From Gemmatales bacterium (GTDB taxonomy: Bacteria; Planctomycetota; Planctomycetia; Gemmatales; HRBIN36), in assembly GCA_025060195.1 (NCBI GenBank), contig JANXCQ010000010.1, positions 62,001 through 126,000 on the forward strand: a stretch of 64,000 nt of DNA. Reading direction: 5' to 3'. The notes under the pieces were generated by a model. It made no database searches and was not told where the DNA came from. It saw only the letters and a list, made by a program, of their open reading frames with translations. Of this stretch, positions 27,601-36,110 are shown piece by piece. The position numbers were made by a program, and so were the translations under genes. Every line of letters begins with the position of its first letter. Positions within the stretch are counted from its first letter, which is position 1.

Positions 27601-30600
27601 GTGAGGCGCAAACGATGTGTTCCTTGGCCTGCCAATTGTACCAACAAACCGGAGTCGGAAGGGATAACATTTGCTGGTTGAACCTCTCCATTGTCGGAAC
27701 GCACTTCGATCGCCTGCCATCGAATGCCTGACACAGCTAAGGGGATTGTGCCTGGCGCTTTCAGCAATACTACATCCAATTCCCACGTGATTTGCGCGGA
27801 ATTAGAAAAGCCCTGATTCAACTTTCCTGGTACAAGTTCGGGCACTTCTACAGACCATTTACTGGAGGTAATGTACCAAGGACTTCCTCGTTCTCCTTGC
27901 CGAAGTTGTTCTTGCCAGCGCTGCCACCAAACCAATGGTACCAGCACCCAGGAACGTGCGCCGCTTTCATGGCGTTCAGTGTAGTGGAACACTGTAACCG
28001 TGATCGGCTCTTTCGTTTTCGGGGGAGAAGAGGGTTTGGCACTGGCATCCTGATTCTGGTCAGCAAAAGCGGAATATGTGGCCCAAGACATCGCGATTGT
28101 TAGCCAGAGCCACCACCAACCGGAGGGCATACTGAACCAAGTGGCTTTCAAATCCCCAGACGTCAATGGTTCCACGGAAGTGGCTCGACGTATCGCCCTG
28201 ACGCTGACAAGCACGATAGCGCAAAGGATCCAAAGGCTCATCCAGCCTAACTCTGGAGGTAGCCAAATCAGAGCTATCAGACTGGCCAAAAACACCATGA
28301 GCGCGCCGATTACCAGCAGCCACTGGTAGCCCCTTTGTAAAGCGACAGAGCTAAACAGGAAAATGGCCAGTGCGAAGAGCGCTGCCAAAGCATGGGCACG
28401 TTCGCGCTGCACCCAAATGGTTGGGCTGTCCCATGACGATTGGCTCAATTCCCACCAGGCAAAGCCCTCGCTTGAAAAGAGCAAACCACCGACCTCACGA
28501 GTGCGCGGATGTGAGGAGAAGTAGGCCTCGGCAAGGTGTTGGTGCCACCAATTCACCACTTTTTGACCGAGGTAGTCTAAGTCGGTATGGGCCAAAGTGG
28601 CAACCAAAGCATCGGCGGTGCCTGGACAGCGAATTTTGCCTCCGGCTGAGATGGGCGACCAAGCCCGCGGCAAACGAACCAACACGCGCTGGGCCAACAC
28701 GGTTACACGGTCCGACCAGGTGGGCAGACATTTCGGCCAACGGGCCCAGCAATACCATACGGGAGTCTCTTGAACGAATTGAACGTGAAACACAACTGGC
28801 CCGGGGGGTAAGCATCGGAACAATAACTCCCCCGTTTCCTCTTCGATCTCAACGTCGGCCAGGCGAACGAATTGGCCCGAGATGAGTCCCACGACGTTTC
28901 CGCTTTGAAGCCGGGCACCCAGGGGCAAGCGGAGGCGCATGTTGATGCCGTGATCCGACTCACTGTGCCCGCTCTGGGAGGAGTTGTGCGAGATGTGAGT
29001 CCAGGCCCAGTAGTGGCCGCGTAGCTGAGCATTACCGTCCCAATCGAGGACTACCAACGCCCCCTCGATCACCGCTGGAGGATAGTCTCCCGTCCGTTCA
29101 AAAATTTCGAGGATGCTGGGCTGCGAATAAGCCCACGGCAACGAGTTGAGCGTGACAAGTTGTGAGCCTTGGTCTGAAGCTTGCGCCAATCTAACTGCAA
29201 ACCACCAGTCGTCCGGCACAGCGTCGGCCACCGTGAGCTTGCCTTGGCAAAACTCTGCTTCGCGGCCATATGGTAAGGGCAACTGCGCCAAGGTGCGGGA
29301 ATGGGACGAATCAGTCGGCCGGTCAGCCTGTTGGAGCGGGTAAAGCCAATCAGCTTGCAGCCGCACAGGACCGAGTAAAGGAGTCTGGAAAGTACAGTGA
29401 AAATCAGTCCAAATCCCATCCTGATGGCGTTCGCAACGGCGATGCACATGCTGCAGGCGTGATTCGCCGGACACTACCTGCCAATCGAGCTCGGGTGCTT
29501 CTCCCGGAAATCGGAGGATCACGGTACGCACCAGTCCGCAGACGGGCTCGACCTGCGCTGTCCATCGGACGTGAAGGTGCCGAGGTTGCCTCACAGTACT
29601 AAGCGTCTGTTCGGGCGCTTGGAGATCGACCTGCGTGTTGACCTGAAGATGGTAAAGGCTGGGGACGGGAAGAACGCGCATCCGTGCCCCGCTGGGAATC
29701 GGCCCGACAAAAACGTAATCTGCCATCGGCTTTGCGGGCTCACCGTTTGGCCATGAGCCCGGACGCAAGGGCCACGGGTTACCCGGCCAGAGCGAGCCGA
29801 TGAGACAACGCCGACCTCGCTCGTCGCGCACGCGATCGACGGTGATCGACCAGCTTCCCTGGGCCCATGAAACCTGTTCAGGGATAATTTCGGGCAACGG
29901 CCAATCATTGACGTTTTGAAAGTCCGGTTGGGCCTGTTCGGAACGAAGCCGCAGCATCATGCGAACGTTTGCGGGTGCTGGGAGGGCTCCCTGCTGTAAT
30001 TCCGCCCAAACACGTTGGCCCTCCCGCCGCCAAGACCACATGGTGGAATCTTCGGGTATCAACATTTGTGCATCTTCTAAGACCCAATTTGTCGGCAAAC
30101 GCATCGCTAAGCGAAAGACGGAACCCGAGCGGATTTGCCAGTGGAGCTGCGCCGTCATGCGACTCTGCGAAACACCCAAGTGGCAGACGAATTCAGCATG
30201 GACGAAAACCTCAGCTTTCTGACGACTGACAGTAACACGTGGCGCTCGCGTTGGTTTCAGCACGCGTGGTACAGCCTGCTCCAAATGCAATTGCCAATAA
30301 CCGTCCTGGACGAACTGCGGCGGATGGTGCGGGGTAAAATCGCCAAAATGCCAGGCGCTCAAGGCCAATTCAGGACGCCAGCGCAGCATCATACTGGCCG
30401 ACAGCGCAGCCGAATTCGGCACCTCGGCTAATCCTAACTGCAAGGAACTGTCCCAGACGAGAGGCCGGGTTCGGCAAACGATGTCCAATTCGGCGCGGCG
30501 AATTCTTCCGGGCCAGCGCAGCCTGAGGTTGGTGCGTTGTGCCATGGTTTCTTGCGACCAACTTTCGTCGGATAGACCGCGAAGTCGTTCTTGCAAGCTA

Positions 30601-31541
30601 GCGACCTGCAAACCTGGAGGTAAGATGATAACACATTCGGGCAAGCCAGCATCCGGCGTTTCCAGTTCCAAACGATAACGCGGATGCCAACCGCCACTAT
30701 CCAGCACATGCTCCGCTTGCTGACGCACATACACCAGTGGCGGTGAAGAGGAAACGTTCACTTGGTTCAGAGCAAGTTCGAGCCGCGTCGCATTGGGGCC
30801 CAAGGCCCAAAGGTACCGATGCGTGTTAGGGGGGTCAACCAGCGGAGTGATGTTGACCAGACTGGCTTCGGCTCCGCGCAACGCAACCCGCCAAGTTGCA
30901 GGAATATCTAGGCTCAGTGTAGTCAGTTGCGCGGGCGGTATCTCCAATGTAGCCAATAATTCGCCGCGACGACGCTCCCATCGCGCCGACCAGTTGAACT
31001 CCACCCGATATTCCGCGGAGGCATTCGGAGCTCCGCTCTTTTCGGGTTGCGCTGCCTTAGGCATCGGTAAGCCAAAGACCAACTCGCCCCGAGCACCCAG
31101 ACCGACCGCAGCAGGATGCCCGTTAATTCGCACGGGAGGCAACAGTGCTAGGGCGAGCGAAGCACTCGGGACCTCCAGAGGTAACGATTCCGGGTTCCAT
31201 ACGAGCCAGTGTCCCTGACCGACTAACGCTGATTCCTCCCAATGAGCCTGGTAATGTGCTTGGAGAATGAGTGGCGTGCGCGCTAGCCGCTCCTGACGCG
31301 TTTGGAGCGCGGTTAACACTTTCTCCAATTCCTCCCGGGACACACGCGTCCACTGCGGATGTCGGGCTAACTCAGCTTCCGCCAGTTGTGGATCGAGTTG
31401 AATGTGTCGGATTCGAAATTCCTGACTTTGGAGTGTCTGAGTCACGGCCAACCAGAGGAGCAGAAGGGCGAATGGCCGAAGGATACCTGAGGTATCGTAT
31501 CGCACGCCCAGGCGAATCAGGTTGGTGAGAACCGGTGTCAT
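24669..31541 (-). CDS. Giant membrane-anchored protein with two homologous ectodomain modules, 2290 aa
   Basis: No known function. The N terminus is a signal peptide or anchor (FALLLLWLAVTQTLQSQ, residues 24-41). Module A (about 42-1050) is Trp-rich and beta-strand-like. Hydrophobic helices fill about 1055-1130 (ALAALFALAIFLFSSVAL; GYQWLLVIGALMVFLASLIAL; LWILCAIVLVSV). At about 1140-1160 a second signal-peptide-like segment (WLWLTIAMSWATYSAFADQ) starts module B (about 1160-2205), which ends in two more membrane segments (WFATVALITLTCVLIALHL; IMLGLALAWAIFLQPRWFAAICAALGLYW). Both modules start with SREELEKVL / LVWWQRWQEQL-type helices followed by strand-rich repeats. This looks like a fusion of two ancestral proteins, each like the neighbouring 1176-aa protein. 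ATGA overlap with that gene. Confidence 0.85.
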   Translation of the reverse strand: MTPVLTNLIRLGVRYDTSGILRPFALLLLWLAVTQTLQSQEFRIRHIQLDPQLAEAELARHPQWTRVSREELEKVLTALQTRQERLARTPLILQAHYQAHWEESALVGQGHWLVWNPESLPLEVPSASLALALLPPVRINGHPAAVGLGARGELVFGLPMPKAAQPEKSGAPNASAEYRVEFNWSARWERRRGELLATLEIPPAQLTTLSLDIPATWRVALRGAEASLVNITPLVDPPNTHRYLWALGPNATRLELALNQVNVSSSPPLVYVRQQAEHVLDSGGWHPRYRLELETPDAGLPECVIILPPGLQVASLQERLRGLSDESWSQETMAQRTNLRLRWPGRIRRAELDIVCRTRPLVWDSSLQLGLAEVPNSAALSASMMLRWRPELALSAWHFGDFTPHHPPQFVQDGYWQLHLEQAVPRVLKPTRAPRVTVSRQKAEVFVHAEFVCHLGVSQSRMTAQLHWQIRSGSVFRLAMRLPTNWVLEDAQMLIPEDSTMWSWRREGQRVWAELQQGALPAPANVRMMLRLRSEQAQPDFQNVNDWPLPEIIPEQVSWAQGSWSITVDRVRDERGRRCLIGSLWPGNPWPLRPGSWPNGEPAKPMADYVFVGPIPSGARMRVLPVPSLYHLQVNTQVDLQAPEQTLSTVRQPRHLHVRWTAQVEPVCGLVRTVILRFPGEAPELDWQVVSGESRLQHVHRRCERHQDGIWTDFHCTFQTPLLGPVRLQADWLYPLQQADRPTDSSHSRTLAQLPLPYGREAEFCQGKLTVADAVPDDWWFAVRLAQASDQGSQLVTLNSLPWAYSQPSILEIFERTGDYPPAVIEGALVVLDWDGNAQLRGHYWAWTHISHNSSQSGHSESDHGINMRLRLPLGARLQSGNVVGLISGQFVRLADVEIEEETGELLFRCLPPGPVVFHVQFVQETPVWYCWARWPKCLPTWSDRVTVLAQRVLVRLPRAWSPISAGGKIRCPGTADALVATLAHTDLDYLGQKVVNWWHQHLAEAYFSSHPRTREVGGLLFSSEGFAWWELSQSSWDSPTIWVQRERAHALAALFALAIFLFSSVALQRGYQWLLVIGALMVFLASLIALIWLPPELGWMSLWILCAIVLVSVRAIRRATSVEPLTSGDLKATWFSMPSGWWWLWLTIAMSWATYSAFADQNQDASAKPSSPPKTKEPITVTVFHYTERHESGARSWVLVPLVWWQRWQEQLRQGERGSPWYITSSKWSVEVPELVPGKLNQGFSNSAQITWELDVVLLKAPGTIPLAVSGIRWQAIEVRSDNGEVQPANVIPSDSGLLVQLAGQGTHRLRLTGQADVQNTESEGRLHWKTQPLPFATLQAQLAGLAQTVELGQCRGRAHWRRIESPKNAATWTGQAELGPVSEITLTWQLPDPEPLLWSVEEFHRLDTESHELRWHVVSQFQVVRGRLNEIRLVIPEGFTLRSFEARAANGQSISLGAEQLSKLGARHIATIPFLEPARGTFTLLAQYTADPRVTSLWWPWQKLLATYSLLAPMSLFASGQLRALDQFTDQQVPRRKILVMRNPYILADNKTAWRGSWFVCPSDKRARVRVSLWSGAKPWVPTVEDLKRWPKAFGLNSESAFSSLTAAKEPAHFFQLFHPSAVFQIQMTSAVASGTVASTATLELDWYQAQLTWRAELHAEGDSLPVATVAQIPANLRIVDVTSEQLAEWQQEGNQLRLWFRPELSRTTLQIRGTISPSHANPQHTFSIPNVHFPALRALPARLELQASGRVRFRLLNIQGLTPVQQSESQATFHATGGPFSGLVEIQPVSGRYTAQLTSSWRRSPDGLWETQVDCRSNGGPIRQVVIQVRDWPGSPPRIVSEEFHAVDIQPLPEKGGYSIRVEFPESASWFDQSVRFRIMGRLPPDQETKLPLFSLPEAQQVRHRLMDWPREISTDQALVEGGAIRLPSEAQAAPVTYQYEPSRSSSVKLIAACLDEWYQAPDQRLLQFTAYLAHAPRTLLSLQLPASATLLRAFVNDRPVVWHRDADGAYRVLLVSSYGLSCLRLIFHVPAPVHETALPRLQGEPLASVWLQRWRPVSGELMQAEHSQAALQQQLALAESLYSFLSREAQLGFGDNWAALAQLANWMNDLLQAPKRVSVLTDAQLQRWQPLWQQWSAFTTSPRFEPIRRELSQPSFRSSPPFPKPIRPFLAAQAVGQRWSLAEAWPEEAHQVNGWHQQADAWFATVALITLTCVLIALHLWPVSRMVLVRFHPEIMLGLALAWAIFLQPRWFAAICAALGLYWRYRRWRAMGALIRGPDAIVVGPN

Positions 31542-34500
31542 GGCTGACGCGGGTTTTCCGAGAGCGTAGGCGCTTGGGTGCTGGGCGGTTTAAGTTGGGC
31601 CTGAGCAGCCGATGGGGACGGGGCCGCTGCTGGGGGATTGGTTGAGCGCACTTGCGCTGCGACTGCTGCCGCGGGAACGTTTTGGATCGTGGAGCCCGGC
31701 GGAACTGGCGCAAAGCCTGCCAGCCACTCGAGACGCTTTTCCCACCACCACCGTTGTAATTCAATAACCGCTACGAATGCTGCGGAGACAAGCATGCCGG
31801 GCCAAGCACCCGCCAACAACGTCAAAAAAGTCCATGTGTTAAACACAGCCAACGCCGCCAGCAACGCCAAGACGAGCCCCAGACTCGTGCGGCGCGACCA
31901 GCGCGGGCCGTAAAGCCAAACTGCGCCCAAGGCGACCGCCAGGAAAGAACAGACCAGCATCCACATCTGCCAAGCCATCACAATAACTTGTATTTCATCG
32001 AGCATTCCTGGTTGTTGCCAAGTGTACCACGTTCCCAGGATGCTTTCCTGGGAGACATGCTCCCGGCCCGTAGTGAGCCAATGTTCCAAGCGGTCGCGGG
32101 CGTTACTTTGAACAGGAAACTGCCACCAATTCCAGAACCGCCAATCATCGACACGCCACGTCCAAGCCTGCTCGGCCGTCGCGCTGGTGCGCACATAAAC
32201 TGGACGCCAAGTGTGAGGTAACTCCAACCCCCACCGTGTCAAACCTATCTCGATCTCAGGCTGCCAACGAGAAGGAGCTAATTCGACTAAGATTGACCAC
32301 GGCACACTGAGGCGATAGGTGACCTCCAGCAATATCGGCTTAGCCAGTGCGGCGGGCTCGATGCGCAAGTGCCAATAAGGTTGCCCTTCTTGAACGGCAT
32401 TTCCCTCAGGGCTGACTACTTGTCCGTTCACTTTAACTTCGACCAGTTGAGCGCCGCGCGGTAAACGGCAGGAGAGTTGGTTCGTGCTCAGCCGCGTGAG
32501 CCAATATTTCTCGGTGACTATGCCGAATCCTTGGGACGGATGATATGCGAGCAAGACTACTGCACGGTCGGCGTAACATAGCTGACCCGCAGCGGCGCGA
32601 ATCTCCACCACTAAAGGCTGATCCCAAGCCGAGCTTACCAGCGTCAGATCAGGAACTGAAAGCTCCTCAGGTGCCATACTTGCCGCTCTCTGCCATGACA
32701 AGTGGCTCGGCAGCGCTACGCTCAGGTCGGTGGTGTGCCAACATTCCAATTGCCCTTGCTGCAAGTCCACTTCGCTGCGGTCTGGCAAGACCACGGGGAT
32801 GTGCAGCGATTGTGGTAGCGGTTTGTCCCTGGGCAACTCACCAACGTAAGAAAACAGAAGCTGACATCGCGGACCTAAATGAGGTGACAAGGCGATGTAC
32901 CGTTGGAGGGGATCGCTGCTTTGCCCAGGCAGTTCATACAAGCGTACCCAGTCTTCGCGGGGGGGAGATGCTGGATTGTCTTGGTTCAGAAAACGGACGC
33001 GGACGTTTTGTAAGTCGCGCAATTCTGGAGGCAACTGTAAGATGAGGGTGGCAGGAGGTGCGCCGAAAAACTGCAATTGCAGTGTTTGATCGAGGCGCCA
33101 GGATTCGCGCGTCAAGTACAGTCGGCCTTCCCAGCGAGCTGTGGCCCGACGAGGCCGCCACGACAGCTCAAGGAGAATCCCCGTTTCACTCTGATGTGGG
33201 TTCCAGCGCAGTTCGGCAGGCAGGTGTAACGGAACCGTGGCAACAATTTTTTGCCCGCCTGGCGCCAACAAGCCCCGCGTTCGTGGACCCAGCGCCAAAT
33301 CCCAGACGCCCTCGCGACTTACGGGAAACTGCACAGTCGCGGCCAGCAAATAAACTTGAAACGCAACCTGCTGGTTCCCCTGTTCTCCTGAGGCGGTAAG
33401 CAACCAGGGTAACGCTAAAAGGAGGTCTTGAGAACCCGCGGCAGCACCAGACCCTGGTTCCTGGCGATCACCACGCAGCGGCCACCAACCTTCCAGGGTC
33501 AGATGGCGCGGAAAGCTACTTCCGCTGGCCAAACGCACGCGTACTTGGCCGGATTGCGGATGATCTATGAGAAGATTCGCAGGTAAGCCGCGGCGGTCTA
33601 ACTCTAAGCCCTCGGGCCAACTAAACACCAGTTCTTGAAGATTAGCCCGCACGGCTCGGTGGATCTGCCAGTCGCTTCGCAGGATGACTGCCGTGGGGGT
33701 CACGGTAATCTGGTACTGCGTTTGTGCTTCCAAGACCGGGGGCAAGGGCGTCGTTTCGTCCAAGCGTAATTCCAGGTGCGTAGGCTGAAACCAGTAACGA
33801 AAACGGTTGGCTTCCACTTGTGTGGCGTTCCCTGAAAAACTGAGCGCACGTTGGTCAGGATTGCGAATCTCAATAGTGCCCATCTGCTGACATTCTGCAG
33901 GCTCGATGAGTTCCAGCCGGCCTACCAGAATGCGCGCCGGGCCTTTGTCGGGTAGATTCTGTTGCCAACGTAAATAACCCGTCCAGGGCGCACTGCCGCC
34001 TGGCATGGGAGCGGGTAATTTGAGCAGGACGGTTCCTTGGGCGTCAGCTCGGAGTGGATTCCAGGCGGTGCGGTTTTCATCGGCCCAGAAAATTTGCGTA
34101 CAGCTCGGAGCTAATCGGAACCGCAACTGCGTAAGGGAACCGCGGTGCCAGGTCAAGCTCAGCCGTGCTTCCGTCTCCACGATGCGTTCCCGCACCGTGA
34201 CTTCGAGCCGTCCTTCCAACACGCCTGCCGGGCCACTCTGGGCACTATCTGCGTACTGCCAACTGAGTTCCAGCTTGCGCACAGTTCCCAGCGCCGCTGC
34301 CCAGACGCGTGTCCCGCGAAACTTTACTCCGTCCTGGTTGAGTTCCGAGGGAAGTATGTATTCTCCATACTTCGCTTCCACGGGCCCGACACCGGCCACT
34401 TGGGCGACCGAAACTCGGCCTGGCAAGTAGAGTTCCAGCGTGGTGACTGCTGCGGACGGGGCCTCTTCCAGAGTGGCGACATACTGTCGCTGGGTCGGAT

Positions 34501-35068
34501 CGTAGCTGACTGCTAAGGGGGTTTCCAAGATTAGCTCATGCCGACCGGGTTGCGCCACCCGGAGAGCCAGACCCGTTTCGGAGCTGATCCATCCGACGAC
34601 TTGGCCGTCTAATTCCGCCCGGGTCAGACGTGCACGTTTCCATCCCAATTCAATTTTCTGCCCGGGCTGGTGGGTGACAAATACCAGGCGCAGGGAAAGA
34701 TGGAGTATAGTTCGGCCGCCCTCTGCTGACGGCGGGCTGACAATTCCCCGGTAATGACATTCGGCAAAGACGCGTGTCGCTGCGGCTTCCTCGCCTGGCG
34801 GGCGTTCGGCCTGGCGCAAAAGTTCGCGATATGTCTCAGGCGCCAGCAAGATCCAGCGCACGGGCATCCGTTCTAACGCCTTCCTCAAGTCATCCGTCAC
34901 GACGATAATCTGATTCGCAGGAAACGGTAACTCCGAGAGAGGAATCGCGGGCTTCCCAGGGGCTGGAGGATTTTCCGACGAGGGTGGCTTTTCTTGGGCC
35001 TGCAGCATGCCACTGAGCGCGACGACCACCCCAGTCACCAGGAGCCAGCGTTTCGTGCTGTCCACCAT
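31538..35068 (-). CDS. Large membrane-anchored ectodomain protein, about 1176 aa, paralogous to the neighbouring giant protein
   Basis: Family not recognised. A signal peptide (WLLVTGVVVALSGMLQAQ) is followed by a Pro-rich spacer and about 1000 residues of strand-rich, Trp-rich extracytoplasmic sequence. Three hydrophobic helices near 1035-1105 come next (MWMLVCSFLAVALGAVWLYG; LGLVLALLAALAVFNTWTFLTLLAGAW; GMLVSAAFVAVIEL), then a Pro/Ala/Gln-rich tail of 70 residues. The segment LSCRLPRGAQLVEVKVNGQVV has a counterpart in the neighbour's module B (LSLQLPASATLLRAFVNDRPVV). GGAGG precedes ATG 35068; an in-frame GTG at 35086 lies before that site. First gene of a two-gene operon. Confidence 0.82.
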   Translation of the reverse strand: MVDSTKRWLLVTGVVVALSGMLQAQEKPPSSENPPAPGKPAIPLSELPFPANQIIVVTDDLRKALERMPVRWILLAPETYRELLRQAERPPGEEAAATRVFAECHYRGIVSPPSAEGGRTILHLSLRLVFVTHQPGQKIELGWKRARLTRAELDGQVVGWISSETGLALRVAQPGRHELILETPLAVSYDPTQRQYVATLEEAPSAAVTTLELYLPGRVSVAQVAGVGPVEAKYGEYILPSELNQDGVKFRGTRVWAAALGTVRKLELSWQYADSAQSGPAGVLEGRLEVTVRERIVETEARLSLTWHRGSLTQLRFRLAPSCTQIFWADENRTAWNPLRADAQGTVLLKLPAPMPGGSAPWTGYLRWQQNLPDKGPARILVGRLELIEPAECQQMGTIEIRNPDQRALSFSGNATQVEANRFRYWFQPTHLELRLDETTPLPPVLEAQTQYQITVTPTAVILRSDWQIHRAVRANLQELVFSWPEGLELDRRGLPANLLIDHPQSGQVRVRLASGSSFPRHLTLEGWWPLRGDRQEPGSGAAAGSQDLLLALPWLLTASGEQGNQQVAFQVYLLAATVQFPVSREGVWDLALGPRTRGLLAPGGQKIVATVPLHLPAELRWNPHQSETGILLELSWRPRRATARWEGRLYLTRESWRLDQTLQLQFFGAPPATLILQLPPELRDLQNVRVRFLNQDNPASPPREDWVRLYELPGQSSDPLQRYIALSPHLGPRCQLLFSYVGELPRDKPLPQSLHIPVVLPDRSEVDLQQGQLECWHTTDLSVALPSHLSWQRAASMAPEELSVPDLTLVSSAWDQPLVVEIRAAAGQLCYADRAVVLLAYHPSQGFGIVTEKYWLTRLSTNQLSCRLPRGAQLVEVKVNGQVVSPEGNAVQEGQPYWHLRIEPAALAKPILLEVTYRLSVPWSILVELAPSRWQPEIEIGLTRWGLELPHTWRPVYVRTSATAEQAWTWRVDDWRFWNWWQFPVQSNARDRLEHWLTTGREHVSQESILGTWYTWQQPGMLDEIQVIVMAWQMWMLVCSFLAVALGAVWLYGPRWSRRTSLGLVLALLAALAVFNTWTFLTLLAGAWPGMLVSAAFVAVIELQRWWWEKRLEWLAGFAPVPPGSTIQNVPAAAVAAQVRSTNPPAAAPSPSAAQAQLKPPSTQAPTLSENPRQP

Positions 35069-35290
35069 CTCTCCTCCCGATTGCACTCGACTTCCTTGGT
35101 CGTTAACAAAATAGCTTTTTCGCCACGTATGGACACGCGAACTGCGAGCGTCCGCAGATTTGCTTGCATCGTGAAGATTGGCTACCAGGCTACTACTCCC
35201 TAGCCATTATAGGTCTGATTCGCATGATAATGCCGCAACTTGCATCAGGGCTTCACAGGAGCCCTGGTGTTTTGTGCTGGAGAGAGCGCT

Positions 35291-36076
35291 ATGACCGCCG
35301 ATTGGCAACTTTGCCTCGCTGCCGCGGAACGTGCAGCCCGAGCAGCGGCTGAAATATTAGCTCATTGGCAGCAGAAAATTTCCGTGCGCGAGAAATCCCG
35401 CAATGATCTGGTGACCGAAGCCGACCTGGCTGCCCAGGAGGCCATTTGCCAGTTGCTACGCGAGGCTTGCCCTGAGATTGGATTCGTCGGCGAAGAGGCA
35501 CCATCGCTGGAAAGCTTACCAACGGGAACATACTGGGTGGTGGACCCACTTGACGGCACTACCAATTACGTGCACGGCTTGCCGTGCTATGCCATCTCGA
35601 TTGGCTTGGTGAACGAAGGCAGGCCTGAATTAGGCGTAGTTTACGACCCCACGCGCCAAGAGATGTTCACTGCAGCACGAGGCCGTGGTGCCTGGCTCAA
35701 TGGCCGGGCGATCCGGGTTTCTGCTTGCGAGCGGCTCGAAGACGCTCTCCTGCTCACGGGCTTTCCAACAGACTGCCGCGGAAAAGAGCATGTCTTCGCC
35801 GCTTGGCGCGCTTTTGCTTTACAAAGCCGAGCCGTCCGTCGTATCGGTTGCACTAGCCTGAATCTCGCTTGGCTCGCCGCCGGGCGCGCTGATGGTTGTT
35901 GGAGCTATGAAATCCATCCTTGGGACGTCTGTGCGGGCATCTGCCTGATTCAGGAGGCAGGAGGCACATTCACCGCACCCGATGGACAGCCTTACTCTTT
36001 ACAACACCGCGACTTCGTGGCCAGTAACAGCGCTATTCACGAGTCAATGATACAGTTGCTGCGTGCCTTGAGCTGA
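35291..36076 (+). CDS. Inositol monophosphatase-family protein
   Basis: 261-aa Mg-dependent phosphatase (inositol-1-phosphatase / FIG superfamily). Metal-binding motifs are in order: GFVGEEAPS, WVVDPLDGTTNYVHGLP and SYEIHPWDVCAGICLIQEAGG. The N-terminal helix reads ERAARAAAEILAHW. GGAGAG lies 6 bp before ATG 35291; the frame opens at 35240 without added similarity. It could act on inositol phosphate, fructose-1,6-bisphosphate or histidinol phosphate; sequence alone does not decide. Confidence 0.93.
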   Translation: MTADWQLCLAAAERAARAAAEILAHWQQKISVREKSRNDLVTEADLAAQEAICQLLREACPEIGFVGEEAPSLESLPTGTYWVVDPLDGTTNYVHGLPCYAISIGLVNEGRPELGVVYDPTRQEMFTAARGRGAWLNGRAIRVSACERLEDALLLTGFPTDCRGKEHVFAAWRAFALQSRAVRRIGCTSLNLAWLAAGRADGCWSYEIHPWDVCAGICLIQEAGGTFTAPDGQPYSLQHRDFVASNSAIHESMIQLLRALS

Positions 36077-36110
36077 TTCAACGTCATGCCGCTGCCGACG
36101 CAGCTCGCAC

